Notes under the pieces: model-generated | Seen by the model: the letters and a program-made list of their open reading frames with translations, nothing else | The model's database searches: none | What the model was told of the DNA's origin: nothing | Origin: Paenibacillus paridis | GTDB taxonomy: Bacteria; Bacillota; Bacilli; Paenibacillales; Paenibacillaceae | DNA: 64,000 bases | Assembly: GCF_006345825.1 (NCBI RefSeq) | Contig: NZ_VCIX01000077.1 | Coordinates: 81,581 to 145,580, forward strand | Direction: 5' to 3' | Made by a program: the position numbers and the translations under genes | Shown here: positions 35,752-44,050 of the stretch, one piece after another | How positions within the stretch are numbered: the first letter of the stretch is position 1 | Layout: each line of letters begins with the position of its first letter

Positions 35752-37329
35752 ATGTACAGTATTTTAATCGTAGATGACGAAGTAATAGAGCTAGAGACCA
35801 TCGAGCATTATGTGCCATGGGATAAGCTTGGCATTACGGTCGCCGGGACCGCGCGCAACGGCAAAGAAGCGCTGGCCAGGCTGGCAGAGCTGAAGCCTGA
35901 CATTATTTTGACGGATGTTCGCATGCCGATCATGGACGGCCTCGAGTTTGGGCGAAGAGCCAAGCAAATGGATAAGAATGTGAAAATCATCTATTTAAGC
36001 GGCCATAACGAGTTTCAATATATAAAGGCGGCGCTCAATATTGAAGCGACCGGCTATTTATTAAAGCCGATTGATATGGAAGAGCTGCTCGCGCTGCTTG
36101 AGAAAGTGAAGAAAAAATGCGAGGAGGATCAACTGGCAGATCAAGGAGGCGAATGGGTGCGGGAGAAGCTCATGATGCGATTAATCAGCGAGAGCAATCC
36201 TCTCCTCCGACAAGAATGGAGCCAGAAGTGGGAGCGCAGCGCCAGCGACTTTGTTCCGGGCAAAGAATATGAGTCCGCTTACATTACCTTTGACCCGTCG
36301 CCAGAGTACAGCGGTCCTGCACCCTTGCCGACAGATGCCTACCCTGCGGACCGAACGGAATTTGTCCGGGCGATCGCCAGGCGTACCTGGGCATCCTTCA
36401 CCCTTGTAGAAGCTGCGCCGCTTGCTCTGTTTATTCTTCTCCAATGGAAAAACGAACGGCCTTCTGCAGTCGCGAGTAGCGCTTTCTGGGAAGATTTCCA
36501 CGCTCAGCTCGCTTCCTCCTTCGGCTGCCAGGTTACGATTGGCTTGTCTGCGCCGCAATCGGAGGTGGACAAAATCTGGGAAACGTATATGCAGGCCCGC
36601 TCCTCTAATGAAGAAAAATTTTATAGGCTGACCGGAGGCGTGATGCGTACCGACCAGCTTCTGCCTACGGTGCAATCGGATAAAGACGTTGAGCAGACTT
36701 CGGCGAAGCTTGCCGCTGCTATTCAAGCGGGAGATTTCGAGCAAGTCCAGCAGGAGCTTGAGCTACTCTTCGGCTCGATTCGGGAGGAGCGGATGGAGCG
36801 GAATTTTGTCATCCGGGCGGTAATTCGGCTGCTGACCACGCTGGAGCAGCATTTCTCCATGCTTCTGGCAGGCGCGCTTAAGGAGCTTCTGTTAGCAGAC
36901 CATTGGAAAGCAATCTCTGCAATGAGTTCTATTGCGCATATGCAAGCCTATGTCCTACATTTTTGCGACGAAATGAGAAAAGCCGCCAGCGAGCGAGAAG
37001 TCGACCGCAATCAGGCGATTGCCGAGCAAATCGTAAGGCTGATCGCGGAACGGCATCACTTGCCGCTGACCGTTGAAGAGATTGCCAAGGAGGTTTACCT
37101 CTCCCCTAACTATATCCGCTCCATATTTAAGGAAAAGATGGGCGAGACTATCCTTGACTATTTAACCAAGGTAAGAATCAATCATGCGGCTGAGCTGCTG
37201 AAGGATAAAGCGCTTAAGGTGCGCGAGGTCGCCCACAGCGTAGGTTATGAGAACGTGTCCTACTTCTGCTCGGTTTTTCAAAAGCACCGAGGCAGCACGC
37301 CAAACGAATTTCGCAAAATGTATTTTTAA
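35752..37329 (+). CDS. YesN-type response regulator, AraC-family output
   Basis: 525 residues. The receiver domain (1-120) has DDE at 8-10, phospho-acceptor Asp55 in ILTDVRMPI and Lys in YLLKPIDM. The middle ~280 residues are of unknown function. The C-terminal AraC-type DNA-binding domain has helices VEEIAKEVYLSPNYIRSIFKE and VAHSVGYENVSYFCSVFQKHRGSTP. It is 16 bp upstream of its kinase gene, so the pair is one operon, divergent from the transporter operon it probably activates. GGTGGGAG is the ribosome site. Confidence 0.92.
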   Translation: MYSILIVDDEVIELETIEHYVPWDKLGITVAGTARNGKEALARLAELKPDIILTDVRMPIMDGLEFGRRAKQMDKNVKIIYLSGHNEFQYIKAALNIEATGYLLKPIDMEELLALLEKVKKKCEEDQLADQGGEWVREKLMMRLISESNPLLRQEWSQKWERSASDFVPGKEYESAYITFDPSPEYSGPAPLPTDAYPADRTEFVRAIARRTWASFTLVEAAPLALFILLQWKNERPSAVASSAFWEDFHAQLASSFGCQVTIGLSAPQSEVDKIWETYMQARSSNEEKFYRLTGGVMRTDQLLPTVQSDKDVEQTSAKLAAAIQAGDFEQVQQELELLFGSIREERMERNFVIRAVIRLLTTLEQHFSMLLAGALKELLLADHWKAISAMSSIAHMQAYVLHFCDEMRKAASEREVDRNQAIAEQIVRLIAERHHLPLTVEEIAKEVYLSPNYIRSIFKEKMGETILDYLTKVRINHAAELLKDKALKVREVAHSVGYENVSYFCSVFQKHRGSTPNEFRKMYF

Positions 37330-37345
37330 GCTGGGGTGAACAAGC

Positions 37346-39103
37346 ATGAAACGGCTAACGGGCTGGTTTACCAGGCCCTTCAATAATTTACGGCTGAGAG
37401 AAAAGCTGTTTGTCATGTTTTTATTAGGCGCGATTATCCCTCTGTTATTTTTCGTATTATATTCTTATCAAACGATCAAGAGCGAGCTATCCGACCAAAT
37501 GTACACGAATTCAGTCTCGTCGATTGCCCAAATCAATTCCAATCTGGAAAATAAGCTGGACACCTATACCAAGCTTTCGGCGACGATGTACCTGAACAGC
37601 ACGCTTCGTGCCTATTTGACAACGAATTACTCTATCGATCCTTCCATGTATGTGGATGCTTATCAGTACATTAACAGCACCTTCTCCAATATGCTGACAA
37701 CGAACCCCGATATCAAATCGATTTCGGTTTATATCAATAACGATTCGCTTCCAACGGACGATATCTATATCCGAAGAATGGATGACGAATTCCGAAAATC
37801 CGACGTGTACCGTTCATTGCTTAACACCTACGGGAACGTCCGGTTCGTCTCGACTCCGCCCGTCGTCGACCAGCCGTCTATGTTTACGCTGGCACGGATG
37901 CTGAATATCGGCAAGCTGGATACCGTATACGGCATACTGACGATTAACATTTTGGAATCCGATATCTATCGCCTAATGGAGAAAGAAACGTCTGACAAGA
38001 CGGTACTCATCGTCAACGAGCATGGCAAGATCATGTCCACGAAGGACAAGAGCATGCTCAACCGTCCATTGACGGAATATATAAAGGAACCTTTTCCCGC
38101 AGCAAGCGAAGGACGGTTTGACAGCAGCTTTAACGGGCAAAAAGTGCTTGTCGTCTACAATACGACCAAATTTGGCTGGAAGAGCGTCTCGCTCGTTCCC
38201 TACAGCAGCTTCCTGTCCAAAGCAGACAGCACCGCAAAACGGATCTTGATCTTTGCCCTTATCAGCTTTGGGGTGATGGCCATCCTTATTTATGTCACAG
38301 CCCGGTTATTCACTAAACGCGTCGAATATCTCGTTGGCATCATTCGAAGAATCGAGAAGGAAGAATTTGATTTTGTAGATATCCGGCCGCTCGGGCGGGA
38401 TGAGATTGGGCAGCTCGGCAATGTGCTGCGCAAAATGTCACAGCGGCTCAACAATTTAATATCCGACGTTTACAAGAAGGAAATCGACAAGCGCGAAGCA
38501 GAAATGAACGTCCTGCAAGCCCAAATCAATCCTCATTTCCTCTACAATACGCTCGCGTCCATCTCATCGCTTGCCATTCGCAATTCCGATCCTCGAATGA
38601 ACAAGATGGTGACGGACTTAGCCAAGTTTTATCGCATTTCCCTCAATAAAGGAAAGAACCGTATTTCGATCCACGAGGAGGTGCAGCTTACCCGTTATTA
38701 CGTAGCCATTCAACAAGTAAGGTTCGGCGACCTGATTCGCGTTCATTATCAGATTGAGGAGGCTGTCCTGCCGTGCTCGATCGTGAAGCTGACGCTTCAG
38801 CCTTTTGTTGAAAATGCGATGAATCACGCCATTTGGGACGATCAGCTGGGCATTACGATCATGATTAAAGCTTACGCCGAGGGGCCTGATGTCGTGCTGA
38901 AAATTATCGATGACGGCATGGGCATGCGTATGAACGGCAAAAGCGCTAGGGAGCTCCCCGTAAGCGGGGATACGTTGTCTGGCTATGGCATACGCAACGT
39001 GGACAACCGAATAAAGCTGCTCTATGGCGACTCCTACGGCGTTTCCATTTACAGCAGGCTTGGAATTGGGACAACCGTTACCATTCGTATCCCGGGCCGC
39101 TGA
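37346..39103 (+). CDS. YesM-type sensor histidine kinase
   Basis: 585 residues. It has membrane segment 1 near residues 22-45 (LFVMFLLGAIIPLLFFVLYSY), an extracellular sensor region, membrane segment 2 (ILIFALISFGVMAILIYVTA), a HAMP linker, His397 in AQINPHFLYN, and ATPase boxes QPFVENAMNHA and IIDDGMGM. It pairs with the regulator at 35752. The regulator comes first here, the reverse of the kinase-first order at 12560-9176. Ligand unknown; alpha-galactosides inferred. Confidence 0.92.
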   Translation: MKRLTGWFTRPFNNLRLREKLFVMFLLGAIIPLLFFVLYSYQTIKSELSDQMYTNSVSSIAQINSNLENKLDTYTKLSATMYLNSTLRAYLTTNYSIDPSMYVDAYQYINSTFSNMLTTNPDIKSISVYINNDSLPTDDIYIRRMDDEFRKSDVYRSLLNTYGNVRFVSTPPVVDQPSMFTLARMLNIGKLDTVYGILTINILESDIYRLMEKETSDKTVLIVNEHGKIMSTKDKSMLNRPLTEYIKEPFPAASEGRFDSSFNGQKVLVVYNTTKFGWKSVSLVPYSSFLSKADSTAKRILIFALISFGVMAILIYVTARLFTKRVEYLVGIIRRIEKEEFDFVDIRPLGRDEIGQLGNVLRKMSQRLNNLISDVYKKEIDKREAEMNVLQAQINPHFLYNTLASISSLAIRNSDPRMNKMVTDLAKFYRISLNKGKNRISIHEEVQLTRYYVAIQQVRFGDLIRVHYQIEEAVLPCSIVKLTLQPFVENAMNHAIWDDQLGITIMIKAYAEGPDVVLKIIDDGMGMRMNGKSARELPVSGDTLSGYGIRNVDNRIKLLYGDSYGVSIYSRLGIGTTVTIRIPGR

Positions 39104-39123
39104 TCGTCTTACACGCAGGCAAG

Positions 39124-39159
39124 GAAGAACCCCTCAAGCAGCAGCTTGAGGGGTTCTTC
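39124..39159. terminator. Terminator between convergent kinase and secreted alpha-galactosidase genes
   Basis: A perfect 16-bp stem GAAGAACCCCTCAAGC with its complement and a four-base loop lies between two convergent genes. T-runs are weak on both sides, so it may act in both directions with modest efficiency. Confidence 0.75.
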
Positions 39160-39198
39160 AGGTTTGGGGCAGCTCGGCCGATTCCGGCCGACACGGCA

Positions 39199-42100
39199 TT
39201 ATTTTACGGTAATTTTATACAGCTTCGATTGCGCGCCGCTTAGCTCTACCTTCAATTGTCCGGTAACCTGGCTTGATGCATTCGACCACAAGTCGACAAC
39301 CTTGGCTTTCGACGCGGAAGGGATGCCCGCACGTTTGAAATCTATCGTCTTGCTGGTTGCCTCATTCGTGTAGTTGAACACAGCAACGTAATAGTCTTTC
39401 CCGTCCCGCTTCACGAACGTATCCGCCGCTCCTGTGCCGGTATTGCCTTCAACAGGCTGGAACGCCTGCCCTTTCAGCGCGACTTCATTGACTTGCTTGT
39501 TCGTAAGCAGCTTCTTCATTAAATCCTGTGCCGCCGGATTACTCACATCATCCGAATTCAGAAATACCGTTCCAGAAATGACAGCGGCATTCACCCGAGT
39601 CTGCGCAGCCTCGAAAGAACCGCCCTTCGCTAGTGTCATATAATCCGGATCTGTGTACGGATAAATCGTTCCGTCCTGCCACCAGCCGTAGGTCAAATTG
39701 TTCAATTGATACTCCGTCTTGCTCAGGGTACCGTCAATATCGCAGGAGATCCTTCTTGCATGGGCATATTGGCTAGGGAATAACGGTGCGATAGAGGCGC
39801 TAATGAACATTTTCCCGCCTAGTACTTTGTTGATATGGGCCATGCCTTGATTGTAGGCTTCTATGCCGGTTTGTACCTTCGGATCAAAATGCTTTCCTTC
39901 GAATGAACCATGGCTTAAGAAATCAATTTTGATAAATTCATAGCCGTAATCTAGGAAACGTTTGAAATAATACTCGATACGCTGCTTCGAGCCTGGGTGG
40001 GTGGGGTCAATGGCATAAGCACCGTCCACCTTCGGCAGAGGATTGCCATTCAGGTCTCGCAAAATAATATCCCCGTACTTGTACTTCCCGTTCGTGCCTT
40101 CAACAAGCTGATCCATATTATCGCCCCAATAGACGAATGGGCCATAATAAATGCCTGCTTTTTGCCCGTTCTTATTAATGACCTTGACGATTTGCTTAAG
40201 CTCCTGCTCGGATAGGTTATCCCAATAAGAGTCCATATTGATATAAACATTGCCTTTATTGCTGAACGAAGACTTTTGCAAATTTTTCTTAAAGAAATCG
40301 GATACAGCTACAACCTTGTCGTAGCTTAGGTCGCTCTCATAGGCTCCCCAGCTGTTCCAGCCGACCGGAACGCCTTTCGGCACGTCGTGCTTGAACGCAA
40401 GCGGTGGCGCAACAGCGGCATTCGCCTGCCCGAAGCTCTCTAGCCCTGTGCGGTAATCGGCATAGTAGCCGACAAGAATTTGCGGTGAGGTGATCGTCTT
40501 GCCGGACACCTTGCCGTGGGCGATGCTGTCATGCGTTGACGTGGAAGACGTGAAGCCGCCGTACACCTTTAGCTTATTCAATCGGTCGTTAGATCCGCTC
40601 CAATATATGCCTGTTTTCCATTGGTCATGGGTCACCGAACCAATAACGAGACCGCTGCGGCTTGCATTGTCATAGATTGCCGTTAATTCCGAGCTCACAT
40701 AGTTATGATTGTTGAGGCTCGTATTTATCGTACGCGCTTGATAGCGGGACCACGCATCGTTGTCAAAAGGAGCTACAAGCACACGGTTATCCGAATAGCT
40801 TCCGAGGTCGACGCCGCCCTTCGCATTCAGAACCAGCGGGGAAATATCGTTCGTGCTCATTTCTGCATTGCCCGTAACCTGCTGGCTAATTAAAAAATAA
40901 ACCTTATCTTCATAGATTTGATAAATTTGCTTCATTGTCGGTAGGCCGGCCTGACGGTTTTCAATTGTCACCCGGATGCCCTTGCCGTGGCCGTCCTTGA
41001 TTTTCTCGACCTGCTTCATGGTGAATTTATGCTCCGCATAGTTGACGCTGTCTAGCTGCTTGTCCAATTGGATGCTGCTATATAGCCCTTTGGCAACGGT
41101 CTTGCCATTCCAATCGTACATGGCAAGACCGGAGTCCGTATTATAAGTAATTTTGTAGGTGCCATTGGATAGCGTCACGCCTGACTTATGCTGCGCTACT
41201 TTAATCGAACCGAATTTGGAGGCAGCGACCTCCGCTCCGATATTGCCTATGCCATCCACGTTCCCCGGCTCCTCGCCTGGCGCATCAGAACGAATAAGCT
41301 CGATTTTATCAATATCCGGCGACCATCCGCCGTTATCATCGAATACGATCGCGTTGCTTCCCGCTTGCAGCTTAACTTCCATCGTGAACACGCCGAGCGC
41401 ATCCCAATTTGCCGTAGCTGGCAAGGAATACGGCTCTGCCTCGCCGTCGTTGACTTTAATCGATACCGCACGCGGGTCGCCGGAAATGTAGCTCACCTTC
41501 AGCGTGTAATTGCCTTCGGACGGAACGGTAATCTGGTTGAATGTCAGCGTAGACCCGCCCCAAATATCGCCTACCTTCTGATTGCTGGAGCAGGCGGTGT
41601 CCGCTTTGCATGCTTTAATGCCTGCATTGCCTGTTAAAGCGTTTTGAGATGCCTCTGCCTCATAGACTTGTCCGCTTCCAGCCGGCGGCTCATTCGGATC
41701 TGTGTCTGAACTAGCAAGACGCAGCTCGATTTGGTCAATGTCCGGAGAATAGCCGCCTTGGTCATCGAATTTGATGGTATTCGCGCCTTGCACCAGCTCA
41801 AGCTGAAGCTCGTAGACGCCCCGCGTACTCCAATCTGCGGTTTTGGGCAGATCATAACGATCGCTGGCACCGCCATTCACGCTAACAGCAAAGGATCTTG
41901 GGTCGCCGGAGATGTAATGCACGGTCATCGTGTACACGCCTGCGGCTGCAACCTGAACAGCATTGAATTGCAGCGTCGATCCTCCCCACAAGCTTCCGAC
42001 TAGCTGACTGCCTGAGCAGCCCACGGCTGCTTCGCAGGGCTTCACCTCAGCCTTGCCGGTCAGCGTGTTGCTAGCAGCCTCAGCCTCATAGGTGTAAACG

Positions 42101-42222
42101 ATCTCATTTGTACCTGCTGTTTGAGCCTCCGCTATGGCCATAGGGGCCAAAAACGCGGTTTGAAATAGTAGCAGCAAAGCGATCAACACACCGATGCCTC
42201 TGCCGTATTTCATTCTGTTCAT
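39199..42222 (-). CDS. Secreted alpha-galactosidase-like enzyme (clan GH-D) with two CBM35-like modules
   Basis: 1,007 residues from ATG 42222, preceded by GAGGAGG; an in-frame start 81 bases upstream has no site. The signal peptide (GIGVLIALLLLFQTAFLAPM) ends near AIAEAQT. Two homologous ~130-residue modules follow (each 'YEAEA..N.LTG.A..K.C...' to 'FDD.GGYSPDIDQIELR'), CBM35/CBM6-like. Then come a beta domain and a TIM barrel with PVGWNSWGAYES and likely nucleophile Asp767 in FIKIDFLSHG. It lacks SLH repeats, so it is released or held by other means. It is a paralogue of 29811-31871, giving an outside/inside pair for alpha-galactoside breakdown. Exact family within the clan is not settled. 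Confidence 0.82.
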   Translation of the reverse strand: MNRMKYGRGIGVLIALLLLFQTAFLAPMAIAEAQTAGTNEIVYTYEAEAASNTLTGKAEVKPCEAAVGCSGSQLVGSLWGGSTLQFNAVQVAAAGVYTMTVHYISGDPRSFAVSVNGGASDRYDLPKTADWSTRGVYELQLELVQGANTIKFDDQGGYSPDIDQIELRLASSDTDPNEPPAGSGQVYEAEASQNALTGNAGIKACKADTACSSNQKVGDIWGGSTLTFNQITVPSEGNYTLKVSYISGDPRAVSIKVNDGEAEPYSLPATANWDALGVFTMEVKLQAGSNAIVFDDNGGWSPDIDKIELIRSDAPGEEPGNVDGIGNIGAEVAASKFGSIKVAQHKSGVTLSNGTYKITYNTDSGLAMYDWNGKTVAKGLYSSIQLDKQLDSVNYAEHKFTMKQVEKIKDGHGKGIRVTIENRQAGLPTMKQIYQIYEDKVYFLISQQVTGNAEMSTNDISPLVLNAKGGVDLGSYSDNRVLVAPFDNDAWSRYQARTINTSLNNHNYVSSELTAIYDNASRSGLVIGSVTHDQWKTGIYWSGSNDRLNKLKVYGGFTSSTSTHDSIAHGKVSGKTITSPQILVGYYADYRTGLESFGQANAAVAPPLAFKHDVPKGVPVGWNSWGAYESDLSYDKVVAVSDFFKKNLQKSSFSNKGNVYINMDSYWDNLSEQELKQIVKVINKNGQKAGIYYGPFVYWGDNMDQLVEGTNGKYKYGDIILRDLNGNPLPKVDGAYAIDPTHPGSKQRIEYYFKRFLDYGYEFIKIDFLSHGSFEGKHFDPKVQTGIEAYNQGMAHINKVLGGKMFISASIAPLFPSQYAHARRISCDIDGTLSKTEYQLNNLTYGWWQDGTIYPYTDPDYMTLAKGGSFEAAQTRVNAAVISGTVFLNSDDVSNPAAQDLMKKLLTNKQVNEVALKGQAFQPVEGNTGTGAADTFVKRDGKDYYVAVFNYTNEATSKTIDFKRAGIPSASKAKVVDLWSNASSQVTGQLKVELSGAQSKLYKITVK

Positions 42223-42248
42223 TATTAATTCCTCCTCTGTTTCGGTTT

Positions 42249-42262
42249 TTTGAAGCGCTTTC
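42249..42262 (-). promoter_or_regulatory. Possible cre-like site before the secreted alpha-galactosidase
   Basis: The minus strand reads GAAAGCGCTTCAAA, containing the AAGCGCTT core of CcpA sites but missing one base of the full consensus. It lies about 27 bp before the start codon, where binding would block transcription. Confidence 0.35.
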
Positions 42263-42508
42263 TTTTCTAAGTGTAAAGCGAAGCTTGGGGCCATTCTAGC
42301 CAAGAATGTTACGAATCGTAACCGAAATTAACACACTTTTCCGTATTTGGCATACAGAACAGCAGCGATGTTCCAACCATTAGCTTTATTTTTAAAGACC
42401 GTTTAAGAGGATTTAGTAGGGTAGCGAACAGAGCTTGAATGTGTTTAAACCTACGGCGTGGAGTGGAAGGTAGGTTAGCGGTTGAAGATTATCCGAAGTG
42501 AGATGGAG

Positions 42509-43133
42509 TGCGGGTGCGGGTGCGGGTGCGGGTGCGGGTGCGGGTGCGGGTGCGGGTGCGGGTGCGGGTGCGGGTGCGGGTGCGGGTGCGGGTGCGGGTG
42601 CGGGTGCGGGTGCGGGTGCGGGTGCGGGTGCGGGTGCGGGTGCGGGTGCGGGTGCGGGTGCGGGTGCGGGTGCGGGTGCGGGTGCGGGTGCGGGTGCGGG
42701 TGCGGGTGCGGGTGCGGGTGCGGGTGCGGGTGCGGGTGCGGGTGCGGGTGCGGGTGCGGGTGCGGGTGCGGGTGCGGGTGCGGGTGCGGGTGCGGGTGCG
42801 GGTGCGGGTGCGGGTGCGGGTGCGGGTGCGGGTGCGGGTGCGGGTGCGGGTGCGGGTGCGGGTGCGGGTGCGGGTGCGGGTGCGGGTGCGGGTGCGGGTG
42901 CGGGTGCGGGTGCGGGTGCGGGTGCGGGTGCGGGTGCGGGTGCGGGTGCGGGTGCGGGTGCGGGTGCGGGTGCGGGTGCGGGTGCGGGTGCGGGTGCGGG
43001 TGCGGGTGCGGGTGCGGGTGCGGGTGCGGGTGCGGGTGCGGGTGCGGGTGCGGGTGCGGGTGCGGGTGCGGGTGCGGGTGCGGGTGCGGGTGCGGGTGCG
43101 GGTGCGGGTGCGGGTGCGGGTGCGGGTGCGGGT
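42509..43133. repeat. (GGGTGC)n hexanucleotide array, about 104 perfect copies
   Basis: 625 bp of uninterrupted GGGTGC repeats within the 1.5-kb gap 42223-43759. The plus strand has a run of three G every six bases with three-base loops, the pattern that can form many consecutive G-quadruplexes. All six reading frames stay open through it, which explains several long but meaningless frames (Pro-Ala, His-Pro, Arg-Thr, Gly-Ala, Cys-Gly and Val-Arg dipeptide repeats). None has a supporting ribosome site or homologue I recognise. The copy number may be affected by assembly. Confidence 0.95.
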
Positions 43134-43164
43134 ATAACAATGGTAGCTTGCCAGATGAGCTTTG

Positions 43165-43353
43165 ACAAACCAACTACCACTATTCGCATTAAAAAACATA
43201 CTACTATCATCAGCATTAACAAACCAACAACCACCATTCGCATTAACAAACATATTACTATCATTAGCATTAACAAACTAACTACCACCATTCGCATTAA
43301 CAAACATACTACTATCATCAGCATTAACAAACTAACTACCACCATTCGCATTA
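43165..43353. repeat. 27-bp tandem repeat, about seven copies
   Basis: Alternating half-units (AACAAACCAACTACCACCATTCGCATT-like and AACAAACATACTACTATCATCAGCATT-like, each 27 bp) form 54-bp pairs. The array begins about 30 bp after the GGGTGC array and runs into the first box of a four-box element. Confidence 0.88.
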
Positions 43354-43537
43354 ACAGGAAAATGTCCCGTTAATTCTAGCTTTTCATGGATTTTTGATTG
43401 ATTAACAGGAAAAACTCCCTCTATATCCACCATTTTCTGCTCCTATGAGCATAAACGATTGAATTAGAGGGAGAAATTCCATGTAAATCCTTCAGGCCCA
43501 TTCCATGGTAATAATTAACAGGATTTTTTCCAGCTAA
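43351..43537. repeat. Four-box phased palindromic element, locus 2
   Basis: Boxes at 43351-43373, 43402-43424, 43464-43486 and 43515-43537, centres 43362, 43413, 43475 and 43526. The spacings are 51, 62 and 51 bp, matching the 4.3-kb copies, although the linker sequences are largely different. Confidence 0.8.
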
Positions 43538-43579
43538 TCTTCATATGAATGTGTTCAACTCGGCGAAAAGCATCCTGCT

Positions 43580-43719
43580 TACTGCAATTCAGTATATTCG
43601 TCCTCCTTACTGCAAGGGAGCATTACCCTTCTGCCTACTGCATTTCAGCATAAATCCTCCTACTTGCTGCGATTCAGCGTAAATCCTCATGCACCCTGCA
43701 AGTGAGCATAGGGGGCAGC
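43580..43719. repeat. Degenerate 28-bp tandem repeat, five copies
   Basis: Units start exactly at 43580, 43608, 43636, 43664 and 43692 with the core (T)ACTGCAATTCAGYATAAATCCTC; the first half is a small palindrome (CTGCAATTCAG type). A partial copy may precede at about 43563. Confidence 0.75.
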
Positions 43720-43759
43720 TTCTCTTAGCTAATTCACTTTTTACTGCAGCTGCCGAACT

Positions 43760-44032
43760 CTAATTCAGCCAACTAACTGCTTTTGTGCTTTGCATATATG
43801 CTCCTGGTTTAACCAACGCCGCGCGAATCGCCAGTTTTTTTATTAAACTGCGAAGCTGCTCTGGCGAGTCCCTGTTCAATCCATCATGCTGGCTTATTTC
43901 CAGTAGGGCTACTTTGGTTGCCTCGGCCGCGGCCTCCTCGTCCTGCAGTAGAAAATAAGCAGTCTGATAGGCAAGCGGCTCCAGCCCTCTTAACCTAGCT
44001 ACCTTTTGACTCAAACTAGTCACTGCACTCAT
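43760..44032 (-). CDS. Small protein resembling sigma-factor region 2
   Basis: 90 residues. The text LEPLAYQTAYFLLQDEEAAAEATKVALLEIS resembles the region-2 helices of extracytoplasmic-function sigma factors (usual 'A..LLGDEEAAEDATQETLLR'), but region 4 is absent and the protein stops soon after. A GGAG seven bases before the ATG supports translation. It follows the membrane-protein gene at 44051 by 18 bp, so it is the last gene of the GntR-controlled operon. It could be a sigma remnant or a small regulator of the ABC system. Its stop lies close to the repeat region. Confidence 0.55.
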   Translation of the reverse strand: MSAVTSLSQKVARLRGLEPLAYQTAYFLLQDEEAAAEATKVALLEISQHDGLNRDSPEQLRSLIKKLAIRAALVKPGAYMQSTKAVSWLN

Positions 44033-44050
44033 ATCTTTTCTCCGTTAATC

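Noticed and set aside
36181..36744. 187-codon antisense frame inside the YesN gene
   Set aside because: Shadow of a well-supported gene on the other strand, with no family match or ribosome site.
42251..42277. TTTACA plus a downstream hexamer as a promoter for the secreted alpha-galactosidase
   Set aside because: At 17-bp spacing the -10 would be TTCAAA, too weak to call.
42413..43373. Several long open frames (200-310 codons) across the GGGTGC array, encoding dipeptide repeats
   Set aside because: Every frame is open because the repeat contains no stop codon. No ribosome binding site precedes the starts, and composition is pure repeat.
43580..43719. 28-bp period repeats considered as a CRISPR array
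   Set aside because: Units are contiguous with no spacers and are degenerate; no cas genes are present.
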